Assembly (NCBI GenBank): GCA_964418885.1
Contig: CAYQNW010000005.1
Span: forward strand, 14,156-78,155
Length of the DNA stretch: 64,000 nucleotides
Direction of reading: 5' to 3'
Source: BMS3ABIN03 sp964418885
GTDB lineage: Bacteria > Bacteroidota > Ignavibacteria > Ignavibacteriales > Ignavibacteriaceae
Notes under the pieces: model-generated
What the model was told of the DNA's origin: nothing
Database searches by the model: none
What the model saw: the letters and a program-made list of their open reading frames with translations, nothing else
Shown: piece after piece, positions 8,652 through 17,134 of the stretch
Layout of the letters: each line of letters opens with the position of its first letter
How positions within the stretch are numbered: the first letter of the stretch is position 1
Made by a program: the position numbers and the translations under genes

Positions 8652-9749
8652 ATGAAAAATTCAAATAAAAAAACCATAAAGGAAAGAACATATTCCTGGC
8701 TTGATGAAAGATTTAATCTTTCTGGATTAATTGAATTTGCAAAAAAGAAATCGGTACCGAAGTACAGGGAAACTATCTGGTATTACTTCGGTGGAGTTGC
8801 ACTACTTCTCTTTATTGTACAGGTAATAACCGGTATTCTCCTTTTAATGTATTATCAGGGAACAGAAAATTCAGCTTATGAAAGTGTAAAATTCATCAGC
8901 ACTAAAGTCAGTTTCGGATGGCTGATAAGATCCGTCCATAGCTGGTCAGCAAACCTGATGATACTTTCGGCTTTCATTCATATGTTTTCCGTTTATTTTC
9001 TTAAAGCATTCAGAAAACCGCGTGAGTTGACGTGGTACACAGGTTTTGGTTTACTTGTAATGGCAATGGCATTCGGTTTCAGCGGTTATCTTCTTCCGTG
9101 GAATGAATTAGCTTTCTTCGCAACAAAAGTAGGAACAGACATTGCCGGTCAGCTTCCCTTAATTGGCAAACCGATTTTAGAATTGTTAAGGGGCGGTGAA
9201 GACGTTACCGGTGCTACTTTATCAAGATTTTTCGGATTTCACGTAGCAGTATTTCCCGGAATATTTACAATCCTGTTAGCCCTTCACTTGATCTTTATAC
9301 AGCGCCAGGGAATTGCTGAACCCGAGGACTGGAAAGATTTGCCGGATAATGAGAAAAAGTATATTCCCTTTTTTCCCAACTTCACTATGCGGGAATTATT
9401 AATATGGCTAATTGTGATAAACGTATTAGCAATACTTGCTGTCTTCTTCCCGTGGGAACTGGGTACAAAAGCCGATCCTTTTGCTTCAGCACCGGTAGGA
9501 ATTAAACCTGAATGGTACTTTATGTTTATGTTTCAATCATTAAAATTTCTTCCCGCTGAAATTTTATTTCTTACAGGTGAGTTTGTTGGAATTGCCGCTT
9601 TCGGAATTGCCGGTATTCTCTGGTTTTTAGTTCCATTCTGGGATAGAAGAACCCCTAAAGGAAAAAGAAACACTATTATTAATTATATCGGAATCTTTGC
9701 AGTGATTTTCATAATAGTGTTAACCATACTTGGATTTATTTTGGATTAG
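8652..9749 (+). CDS. cytochrome b of a Rieske/cytochrome b complex (fused b6 and subunit IV regions)
   Basis: A protein of about 365 residues with eight or so transmembrane helices. Two histidine pairs ligate the b-hemes: His96/His110 (13 residues between) and His197/His212 (14 between, as in b6-type proteins). The Qo-site motif PEWY is at about 286-289, in a C-terminal half equivalent to subunit IV. Quinol oxidation with the Rieske protein is the expected reaction. I start at the ATG at 8652, which has a good GAAGGAAG ribosome site inside the upstream gene; a TTG six bases earlier is possible. It follows the Rieske gene directly and precedes the 11-heme cytochrome by nine bases. Confidence 0.92.
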   Translation: MKNSNKKTIKERTYSWLDERFNLSGLIEFAKKKSVPKYRETIWYYFGGVALLLFIVQVITGILLLMYYQGTENSAYESVKFISTKVSFGWLIRSVHSWSANLMILSAFIHMFSVYFLKAFRKPRELTWYTGFGLLVMAMAFGFSGYLLPWNELAFFATKVGTDIAGQLPLIGKPILELLRGGEDVTGATLSRFFGFHVAVFPGIFTILLALHLIFIQRQGIAEPEDWKDLPDNEKKYIPFFPNFTMRELLIWLIVINVLAILAVFFPWELGTKADPFASAPVGIKPEWYFMFMFQSLKFLPAEILFLTGEFVGIAAFGIAGILWFLVPFWDRRTPKGKRNTIINYIGIFAVIFIIVLTILGFILD

Positions 9750-9758
9750 GAGGAAAAA

Positions 9759-11240
9759 ATGCAAAAACTACTATCAAATATTTTAACCGTTCTCCTCCTG
9801 TCAACTTTTTCTTCGTTACTGTTTGCTCAAACAGAAACACAGGATCAATGTATAACCTGTCATAAAGAACTGGATGATGAGCTTCTTTTACCGGCAAAAA
9901 AGTATGTAACTGATGTTCATTACAGTAAACACATTCCTTGCTCGGGTTGCCATGGAGGAGATTCTAAAAGTGATGACATGGATATTGCTATGAGTAAAGA
10001 AAACGGTTTTATTGGTGTGCCTGATAGAAGTGTTCGTTATGAAGTCTGTATTAAATGTCATGCAAATAAGGAAGCGATGAAAATATACGGTTCAAATTTG
10101 CCTGTTAACCAGTTTGAAAATTTAAAAAACTCAGTCCACTTTCAACCGACTTATAATAATGTTGGTCCAATTGCTGATTGTGTAACATGTCATAGTGTTC
10201 ATGATATTAAACAAGTCGATAATCCGAAGTCTACAGTGTATCCAACTAAAATAGTTTCTCTTTGCGGAAGTTGTCATAGCAACGCAAACTTCATGAAAAA
10301 CTATAATCCTGCACTTCCTGTTGATCAGGTAGTAAAATATAAAACAAGTATTCATGGCAAAATGAATCTTAAGGGAGACCCAAATGTTGCTGAATGTGCA
10401 AGTTGTCATGGTTCCCATGATATTTTCGCCGTTAAAGATTCAAGATCACATGTCTACAAAACCAATATTCCGGAAGTTTGTTCCAGGTGTCATAGTGATT
10501 CTAAATTAATGTCAAAGTACAATCTTCCGTCTGATCAATATAGCTCATATGTTAAAAGTGTTCATGGAGTTGCACTTTTAGAAAAAGGTGACCTGAGCTC
10601 ACCTTCCTGCAATGATTGCCACGGAAATCACGGGGCTATCCCGCCGGGTGTTGAATCAATTTCTAAAGTCTGTGGAAATTGTCATGTTTTAAATATGGAA
10701 TTATTTGAGCAGAGTCCGCATAAAAAAGCATTCGATGAAAATGATTTTCCTGAATGCGAAACCTGTCATGATAATCATGACGTTGTACATCCTACAGATG
10801 CTATGGTTGGAATTCAGGAAAGCTCAGTTTGTATGAATTGTCATAGTAATGATGATAAAGGATATATAGTAGCAAAAAATATAAAAGTGTTGTTGGATAG
10901 CCTGACCACTGAAGATACAGAGACTAAAAAAATATTAGATGAGGCAACTCAAAAAGGTATGGATGTTTCCGATGCGGAATTTTCATTAAAAGATGTCCGG
11001 CAGATTCTTATTCAGTCCAGAACTTCTATACATGCTTTTAATATGAATAAATTCAAGGAAGCCATTACTCCGGGATTTAAAATAATCGGTAAATCTAAAA
11101 AAGCCGGCGTTGATGCAATCGATGATTATTATTTCAGGAGAGAAGGTTTGAGTATAGCAACACTAATAGTAACGATTCTTGTAATCGGATTGTATTTTAA
11201 AATCAGGAAAATGGAAAAAAAGAAAAATCAAAAAACTTAA
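9759..11240 (+). CDS. 11-heme cytochrome c with C-terminal anchor, probable acceptor of the Rieske/b complex
   Basis: A 493-residue protein with a signal peptide (about 1-24), eleven CXXCH motifs between residues 30 and 370, a heme-free helical stretch (about 375-455) and a C-terminal transmembrane helix (about 462-480) with a Lys-rich tail. The strong ribosome site AGGAGG sits between it and the cytochrome b stop codon, so the genes are co-transcribed. Its position is that of cytochrome c1 or a multiheme c subunit in bc complexes. The inferred role is to accept electrons from the Rieske protein and relay them through the periplasm. The repeated SVHG/SIHG plus CHGxHD units resemble those of the 13- and 19-heme proteins upstream, suggesting common origin. 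Confidence 0.85.
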   Translation: MQKLLSNILTVLLLSTFSSLLFAQTETQDQCITCHKELDDELLLPAKKYVTDVHYSKHIPCSGCHGGDSKSDDMDIAMSKENGFIGVPDRSVRYEVCIKCHANKEAMKIYGSNLPVNQFENLKNSVHFQPTYNNVGPIADCVTCHSVHDIKQVDNPKSTVYPTKIVSLCGSCHSNANFMKNYNPALPVDQVVKYKTSIHGKMNLKGDPNVAECASCHGSHDIFAVKDSRSHVYKTNIPEVCSRCHSDSKLMSKYNLPSDQYSSYVKSVHGVALLEKGDLSSPSCNDCHGNHGAIPPGVESISKVCGNCHVLNMELFEQSPHKKAFDENDFPECETCHDNHDVVHPTDAMVGIQESSVCMNCHSNDDKGYIVAKNIKVLLDSLTTEDTETKKILDEATQKGMDVSDAEFSLKDVRQILIQSRTSIHAFNMNKFKEAITPGFKIIGKSKKAGVDAIDDYYFRREGLSIATLIVTILVIGLYFKIRKMEKKKNQKT

Positions 11241-11283
11241 TTTTTAAAATTATTAAAAGTATTTATAAAACCAGGATTAAGAT

Positions 11284-12939
11284 ATGGAATCCACCAATGA
11301 TAACTCGGCTTTGCACGAAATCCTCGAGCACTTAAAAAGGCTCGATGGAAGGATATCAAAAATCGAATCCCAGCTTAGTAGAGAAGAATTCGATCATGAA
11401 ACCGAAGAAATAATTGAAGAGGCAGAGAAAATTGATAGCTCTGAAAGAGAAGAAGAACTGGAATTTCAGATAGGTCAGTTCTGGGCTGCGAAAGTTGGGA
11501 TCTGGGTTTTGATAATAGGCTTTGCATCATTATTAACATTACCTTTTGAAGACTTACCAACTGCCCTACCAGCCATAGCAGGTTTTGTTCTCTCATTTAT
11601 TATGATCGGTTTGAGTAGGTATAAAAAAGAAACTTTTGAACATTTATCAGGTTACCTAGTTGGTGGAGGATTTGTTGTGCTTTTCATAGCTGTAATGCGT
11701 TTATACTACTTTGGTGCTGAAGAAACCATCAATAGTCTTCCGGTTATCATTGCTCTATTGTTAATTGTTTCTGTATTAACAATCACAATAGGTATCCGGA
11801 GAAATTCATTTAACCTAGCAGGGGTAGGAATTACTTTAGGATATGCTACGGCTGTATTAAGCGGATCTCCTTACTTTATATTCACAATAATTTCATTAGC
11901 AGCAATAGTTTTAGTATATCTTAAATTAAAATACGAATGGAACTTTCTACTTTTCTATGGAATGTTCCTTGCTTATTTAACTCATCTTATCTGGTTTATA
12001 AATAATCCTTTCATTGGGAACACTATTGAAACGTTAAAGGAACCGGGAAGTAATTTCATTTTCCTGCTTCTTTATATTCTGATCTTTTCATTTGCAAATC
12101 TGTTGGATAAGAAGGACAAAGAAGAAGATATTATTTCAAGTGGAATTACGATACTGAATTGTGGTGCCGGATTCGGTTTACTTTTCCTAGAGTCAGTGAT
12201 TACATCACCTGCCGCTTTTTCGGTTTATCATCTAATCGCTTCAGTAATATTGCTTGGTATAGCTACTTCATTCTGGACAAAACGTAAAAGTATGTACTCG
12301 ACTTTCTTCTATGCAATGTTCGGATATTCTGCTTTGAGTATTGCTATCATCGGACAATTTGCGAAACCAGATTTTATTATCTGGCTTTGCTGGCAAAGTC
12401 TTTTGGTTGTTTCTACCGCAGTATGGTTCAGATCAAAATTTATTATCCTTGCGAACTTTGTGATTTTTCTTCTTATCTTCTTAGCATATTTACTTGTAGG
12501 TGAAACTGTCGGCAGCATCAGTATGAGTTTTGGTATTGTCGCATTACTAAGTGCACGTGTTCTGAATTGGCAAAAAGACAGACTTGAGTTGAAAACCGAA
12601 CAGATGCGTAATGCTTATTTGTTATCCGCACTTCTTATCATTCCTTATTCACTTTACGAGATGATACCAAGTGGTTTGGTAAGTTTATCGTGGATAGGAG
12701 CTGCGGTCGTTTATTATATACTTAGTTTATTACTTCATAATAAAAAATATCGATGGATGGCTTTGGCAACGTTTATGCTTACAGTCATTTATGTTTTTGC
12801 TCTGGGAGTAACCAGTTCCGAAACGAGTATGAAGATTATATCATTTTTAGTTTTGGGTGCTGTACTCATTATTGTCTCATTATTGTATTCAAGAAACAGG
12901 TTGAAGAACAAACAGAAAGCGGATATTAAAAACGAGTGA
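11284..12939 (+). CDS. DUF2339-like polytopic membrane protein
   Basis: A 551-residue protein with an acidic, coiled-coil-like N-terminus (about 1-65, rich in Glu and Lys) followed by a long run of roughly fourteen hydrophobic helices. The first helix segment, AAKVGIWVLIIGFASLL, resembles the start of the DUF2339 membrane family. No catalytic residues can be named. It begins 43 bases after the 11-heme cytochrome gene on the same strand, so it may be carried on the same transcript, but nothing links it to electron transfer beyond position. Family assignment is moderate; function unknown. Confidence 0.65.
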   Translation: MESTNDNSALHEILEHLKRLDGRISKIESQLSREEFDHETEEIIEEAEKIDSSEREEELEFQIGQFWAAKVGIWVLIIGFASLLTLPFEDLPTALPAIAGFVLSFIMIGLSRYKKETFEHLSGYLVGGGFVVLFIAVMRLYYFGAEETINSLPVIIALLLIVSVLTITIGIRRNSFNLAGVGITLGYATAVLSGSPYFIFTIISLAAIVLVYLKLKYEWNFLLFYGMFLAYLTHLIWFINNPFIGNTIETLKEPGSNFIFLLLYILIFSFANLLDKKDKEEDIISSGITILNCGAGFGLLFLESVITSPAAFSVYHLIASVILLGIATSFWTKRKSMYSTFFYAMFGYSALSIAIIGQFAKPDFIIWLCWQSLLVVSTAVWFRSKFIILANFVIFLLIFLAYLLVGETVGSISMSFGIVALLSARVLNWQKDRLELKTEQMRNAYLLSALLIIPYSLYEMIPSGLVSLSWIGAAVVYYILSLLLHNKKYRWMALATFMLTVIYVFALGVTSSETSMKIISFLVLGAVLIIVSLLYSRNRLKNKQKADIKNE

Positions 12940-13336
12940 TAAAATATTTCTAAACTTCCGATCCAGTCGCTAACATTTCTCTTTGTAAGAAGCTGTTTAA
13001 CAAATAAAACATTAGAGGTAGCCGCAGTCTTTAGACTACGATAATCAATTACAACGCAACCTGAAGGTTGCGGCTACCATAACAATATCAAATTTTCACA
13101 CATACTATTTAAAAGAAGGAATTTTGGGTAAGCTAATTTGCTATTGAATAAAAAAGTCGGTGTGACCTCATTTTGTAGATTAAAAACTCAAAGAAAACAG
13201 AGAGATTAGGCTCCATCCTTTATCCATTTTTCATTTCTTAAATCCTTCTTAAAATAATCATTGATTTTTCGGGAACTTTTTATTTTTCCCATCAGTTCAA
13301 TAGCAAGAACTAATTAAAAAATAACGGAGAACTAAA
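12940..13336. other. intergenic region holding a palindromic repeat
   Basis: About 400 bases between the DUF2339-like gene and the von Willebrand A gene. Apart from the structured repeat at 13017-13078, no gene or clear promoter was seen. A purine-rich ribosome site (ACGGAGAAC) precedes the ATG at 13337. Confidence 0.5.
13017..13078. repeat. REP-like palindromic element
   Basis: The outer arms GGTAGCCGCA (13017-13026) and TGCGGCTACC (13069-13078) are perfect reverse complements. Inside lie two further perfect hairpins: GTCT-TT-AGAC (13027-13036) and GCAACC-TGAA-GGTTGC (13056-13071). The element is thus two GTAGCCGCA-type units facing each other, each with its own small palindrome, and could fold as a long stem or as separate hairpins. 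This build resembles REP/BIME elements mobilised by RAYT transposases, but no RAYT gene lies in the window. Copy number elsewhere is unknown. Confidence 0.6.
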
Positions 13337-14458
13337 ATGAAAAAGTCTTTGACTCTCTGCTTAACAATTCTCATATCTCTCACTTTTCTGAGCAATAATT
13401 CATTTCCAAACTCAATAAGTGAAAAAAATGTTGTACAACTCGCTATACTTCTCGATACATCAAACAGCATGGATGGTTTGATCGATCAGGCAAAAACACA
13501 ACTATGGAAAATTGTAAATGAGATGGCTCGCTCCAAAAGAAATTCCGAACCAATTAGTCTTTATGTTGCATTATATGAATATGGAAATGATAATCTTTCA
13601 TCGGATGAAGGATTCGTCCGTTTAGTGGCACCTTTAACTAACGATCTTGATAAAATTTCAGAAGAGCTTTTCAAGCTTAAAACCAACGGCGGAAGTGAAT
13701 ATTGCGGTACAGTTATAGCCGAAGCGGTTAAAGATCTTAAATGGAACAATGATAATAATGATCTGAAGCTTATTTTTATTGCGGGAAACGAACCTTTCAC
13801 ACAAGGTAGCATTGACTATCATAACTCATGTAAAGATGCAATCTCTAAAGGAATTATTATCAATACTATTTATTGCGGAAACTATGATGAAGGGATCCAA
13901 ACAAACTGGAAGGACGGTGCTGATCTTGCTGATGGAAAATATATAAATATAGATCAAAACCAGGAAATAGTTCATATCGAAGCACCGCAAGATGCTGAAC
14001 TTCTAAAACTCGGACAACAATTAAACGATACTTATATAGCTTACGGATATTATGGTGATGAACTAAAAGCAAGACAGGAAGAACAGGATATGAATGCCGG
14101 CAGCGTTGCACCGGAAGTTTTAGTTCAAAGAACGGTTACAAAATCAAGTTCACAGTACAGAAACGAATCATGGGATCTTGTAGATGCAGAAAAAGAAGGC
14201 AATGTGAAAATAGAAGAACTTAAAGACGATCAACTTCCCGAAGAAATGAAAAATATGTCTGTAGAAGAACGGAAAAATTATGTTGAGCAAAAAGCAAAGA
14301 AAAGAGAGAATATTCAGGATAAAATTAATAAACTGAATGAAGAAAGAAGAAAATACGTTTCCGATAGATTAGCTGAAGGAAAAGAACACACACTTGATGC
14401 TGCGATGTTAAAAATCATAAGAGAACAGGCAGAATCCAAAAACTATAAGTTTGAGTAA
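13337..14458 (+). CDS. secreted von Willebrand factor A-domain protein
   Basis: A 373-residue protein with an N-terminal signal peptide (about 1-25) and a VWA fold from about 32 to 215. The metal-ion-dependent adhesion site is Asp40-Thr-Ser42-Asn-Ser44 (LLDTSNSM). The third metal position usually reads TDG or TDA; here it is IAGNEPF, Asn instead of Asp, so metal binding may be altered. The C-terminal part (about 230-373) is highly charged and probably coiled coil, with a VEERKNYVEQKAKKRE stretch. VWA domains mediate protein-protein binding. It is followed by a strong hairpin and another VWA gene, so the two are probably related in function but separate transcripts are possible. Confidence 0.8.
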   Translation: MKKSLTLCLTILISLTFLSNNSFPNSISEKNVVQLAILLDTSNSMDGLIDQAKTQLWKIVNEMARSKRNSEPISLYVALYEYGNDNLSSDEGFVRLVAPLTNDLDKISEELFKLKTNGGSEYCGTVIAEAVKDLKWNNDNNDLKLIFIAGNEPFTQGSIDYHNSCKDAISKGIIINTIYCGNYDEGIQTNWKDGADLADGKYINIDQNQEIVHIEAPQDAELLKLGQQLNDTYIAYGYYGDELKARQEEQDMNAGSVAPEVLVQRTVTKSSSQYRNESWDLVDAEKEGNVKIEELKDDQLPEEMKNMSVEERKNYVEQKAKKRENIQDKINKLNEERRKYVSDRLAEGKEHTLDAAMLKIIREQAESKNYKFE

Positions 14459-14478
14459 AATAGATATAATAACATTGT

Positions 14479-14502
14479 AGGAACTTCATTTATGAAGTTC
14501 CT
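14479..14502 (+). terminator. rho-independent terminator
   Basis: A perfect 11-bp inverted repeat (AGGAACTTCAT at 14479-14489 and ATGAAGTTCCT at 14492-14502) is followed by a T-rich run (TTTTTAATTTT). It lies 20 bases after the stop codon of the upstream VWA gene and just before the VIT/VWA gene. Confidence 0.75.
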
Positions 14503-14555
14503 TTTTAATTTTGAATGAACTAATCAGATGTCCGAAAAAAGAAAAGAGAAATAAA

Positions 14556-16763
14556 ATGAAATCATTACTAAAATTGTCCACTTGGATCGGAATATTTCTT
14601 CTCATAATATCTCAGTCAATTTTTGCTGATGGATTAATCATCGTACCAAGACCTGACCCGCTGCCAACTCCCTATCCACTTGAAGTTGTTTATCATCATG
14701 TTAATGTATCAATAAACGGGAATGCTGCAAAAACTTCAATCGATCAGGAATTCTATAATCCATCCGATTTCAGACTGGAAGGATATTATATCTTTCCTAT
14801 TCCTAAAGGTGCTGTGATTAACAATTTTAGTATGGTAATCAACGGAAAGGAAATGCAGGCTGAATTGCTTGATGCAATTAAAGGAAGGAAAATTTATGAA
14901 GACATTGTAAGAAAAATCAAAGATCCTGCATTACTTGAATATACTGAATCAGGTTTGTTCAGAGTTCGTATTTTTCCGATTGAACCAAGAAGCACAAAAA
15001 AAGTCAGTATATGCTATACTGAGATTCTAAACTCCGATAACGGATTGTATGAATATGTTTATCCATTGAACACTGAAAAGTTTTCTTCGAAACCGTTAAA
15101 AAATGTAACTATAAAAGTTGATCTAAAAACAAATAAGGAAATAAAAAATATCTGCTCCCCCACTCATCCGGTTGATGTTGTAAACAAAGACAATCATAAT
15201 GCAGTTATTTCGTTCGAAGAGGATAACACAAAACCCGATATCGATTTCAAGCTCTATTACAGCACAGACAACGATGAGGTAGGATTCTCGCTTCTCACAT
15301 ATAAAACACCGGGAAAAGACGGGTACTTTTTCCTTACCGCTTCACCGTCTTTTGTAATTGATGAAAATCAAATCGATCCGAAAGATATAACCTTCGTTAT
15401 AGACGTTTCCGGTAGTATGGCCGGCAATAAAATTAAACAAGCAAAGAAAGCTCTTTTATATTGTGTCGAAAATCTTAATCCCGGAGATGGTTTTGATATA
15501 ATAAGGTTTTCTACCGAAGCTTATTCTTTATTTAACAAAATTGAAAATGCAAACGAAACAAACATTAATAAATCAGAAAAATTTATCGATGAACTGAAAC
15601 CTGTGGGCGGGACAAACATAGAAGAAGCTTTAAAAATTGCGTTGCGGGAAAATGGAACGTCCGGCAGAACTCATCTAATAGTTTTTATAACAGACGGCAA
15701 ACCGACAATTGGTGAAACAAACGAAGATATTCTTCTGAAGAAAATCAAAAATTCAAACACAAATAATAAACGTATCTTCACATTCGGAATTGGAGATGAA
15801 ATCAACACACATCTTCTTGATAAAATTACCGAGCTAACCAAGGCGTACAGAACTTACATCGGTGAGAAGGAAGATATCGAAGTGAAGATTTCCGGATTTT
15901 ATGATAAGGTTCAATCGCCCGTATTAACAAATCTTAATCTTACTTTTGGTAACAGAATAAGAACATTCCAAAATTATCCTAACGATTTACAGGATTTGTT
16001 TAAAGGTTCAGGCATAACCGTTTTCGGGAGGTATGAAGGAAATGGAAACTCACAAATTACACTGAATGGAATTGTTAAAGGTGAAAAAAAATCTTTTACA
16101 CTTAATGCAAACTTTACAAATGATAACGAAGAATATGATTTCATTCCACCGCTTTGGGCATCACGTAGAATTGGTTATTTACTTGACCAGATAAGATTAA
16201 ATGGTGAAGACAAAGAACTTGTTGATGAAATAACCCAACTTGCGAGGAAGCATGGCATTGTTACACCTTACACAAGTTACCTGATAATGGAAGATGAGGA
16301 ATTTCGTATAGTACACAATAATCTCTCTAACGATTTCCAGACACTTCCGCTAGCTCCTGAACTGAGAAGACAAAATCAAAACAACTATGATGCAATGAAA
16401 GAAAAATCCGGGACTGAAAGCGTAATCGTGAGTGAAGAATTCCAGGGATTAAACAAAGCTGGTAATCTTTCCGAAACACAACAAGGAAGCGATAGGATGA
16501 ATTACATTGATAGCGAAGGTTCTCAAAGAAATTTAGTTCGGCAGGTTAGAAATGTTCAGGGAAGAGCAGTTTATCAAAGTGGTAAATTCTGGGTGGATTC
16601 GGAACTACAGAATCTTAAAACGAAAAATAAGAAACGAATACAATTTAATTCTGATGAATACTTTAAGCTGTTAAAAGAGAAACCGGAAACTGCAAAGTTT
16701 CTTGCACTTGGACAAAACGTACGTTTCTTTTACGATAATATTTTTTATGAGATTTATGAGTAG
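14556..16763 (+). CDS. VIT and von Willebrand A domain protein (inter-alpha-trypsin-inhibitor type)
   Basis: A protein of about 735 residues. After a signal peptide (about 1-24) comes a VIT domain (about 40-160), then a VWA domain (about 278-450) with an intact MIDAS, Asp283-Val-Ser285-Gly-Ser287, and the later FITDGKP motif. The C-terminal 200 residues are low in recognisable features. Bacterial VIT/VWA proteins are secreted or surface proteins of unsettled function, probably binding partner proteins through the metal site. I start at the ATG at 14556 because a typical signal peptide begins there; an ATG 45 bases upstream would add a polar, basic extension. It follows another VWA gene and ends before a C/G-rich hairpin. 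Confidence 0.8.
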   Translation: MKSLLKLSTWIGIFLLIISQSIFADGLIIVPRPDPLPTPYPLEVVYHHVNVSINGNAAKTSIDQEFYNPSDFRLEGYYIFPIPKGAVINNFSMVINGKEMQAELLDAIKGRKIYEDIVRKIKDPALLEYTESGLFRVRIFPIEPRSTKKVSICYTEILNSDNGLYEYVYPLNTEKFSSKPLKNVTIKVDLKTNKEIKNICSPTHPVDVVNKDNHNAVISFEEDNTKPDIDFKLYYSTDNDEVGFSLLTYKTPGKDGYFFLTASPSFVIDENQIDPKDITFVIDVSGSMAGNKIKQAKKALLYCVENLNPGDGFDIIRFSTEAYSLFNKIENANETNINKSEKFIDELKPVGGTNIEEALKIALRENGTSGRTHLIVFITDGKPTIGETNEDILLKKIKNSNTNNKRIFTFGIGDEINTHLLDKITELTKAYRTYIGEKEDIEVKISGFYDKVQSPVLTNLNLTFGNRIRTFQNYPNDLQDLFKGSGITVFGRYEGNGNSQITLNGIVKGEKKSFTLNANFTNDNEEYDFIPPLWASRRIGYLLDQIRLNGEDKELVDEITQLARKHGIVTPYTSYLIMEDEEFRIVHNNLSNDFQTLPLAPELRRQNQNNYDAMKEKSGTESVIVSEEFQGLNKAGNLSETQQGSDRMNYIDSEGSQRNLVRQVRNVQGRAVYQSGKFWVDSELQNLKTKNKKRIQFNSDEYFKLLKEKPETAKFLALGQNVRFFYDNIFYEIYE

Positions 16764-16765
16764 GA

Positions 16766-16793
16766 CTCCCCCAAAATCCTTCTCAAGGGGGAG
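16766..16793 (+). terminator. possible terminator hairpin
   Basis: CTCCCCC (16766-16772) pairs with GGGGGAG (16787-16793) a few bases after the stop codon of the VIT/VWA gene. The loop is 14 bases and the following tract is not T-rich, so termination is possible but weak. The same C-rich/G-rich motif occurs near 185-198. Confidence 0.35.
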
Positions 16794-17017
16794 GGCTTTG
16801 GACAAAATAAATAATAAAATCTACGTTGTCGTATTATAAGAATTACCTATGAAATTTTCGGAAATCAACCTAAACAATTGATTGGTTCAAAAAATTGGTG
16901 GTATGTTTTATGAAATACAACCAATAATAGTTATAAAACAACCCGCAATTATTAACATCCGGAAAACACAATTTTAATGTGTTGATAACAGATATTTAGC
17001 GGTTTATATTAAAAATA

Positions 17018-17052
17018 TAAGGGTAGCATTCTCTTAATTACTAAGGGTAGCA
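17018..17052 (+). repeat. short direct repeat upstream of the radical SAM cassette
   Basis: The 11-mer TAAGGGTAGCA occurs at 17018-17028 and again at 17042-17052, 24 bases apart. The second copy places an AAGGG ribosome-site-like sequence before the small frame that starts at 17054. This may be an operator for the cassette or only a duplicated translation signal. Confidence 0.35.
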
Positions 17053-17053
17053 A

Positions 17054-17134
17054 ATGAAAATCATATCGACAAATATTTCTTCTTACTTATGGATCAAAAA
17101 ATTCATTTCCAACCTGAAAGGAAATATTTTATGA
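17054..17134 (+). CDS. possible 26-residue leader peptide
   Basis: A small frame encodes MKIISTNISSYLWIKKFISN followed by six more residues. It is preceded by AAGGGT seven bases before the ATG, and its stop codon overlaps the start of the next gene in the ATGA arrangement typical of coupled translation. It has no Cys and no obvious leader/core boundary. It may be a regulatory upstream frame, a true small peptide belonging to the radical SAM cassette, or chance. Codon statistics are too few to decide. Confidence 0.25.
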   Translation: MKIISTNISSYLWIKKFISNLKGNIL

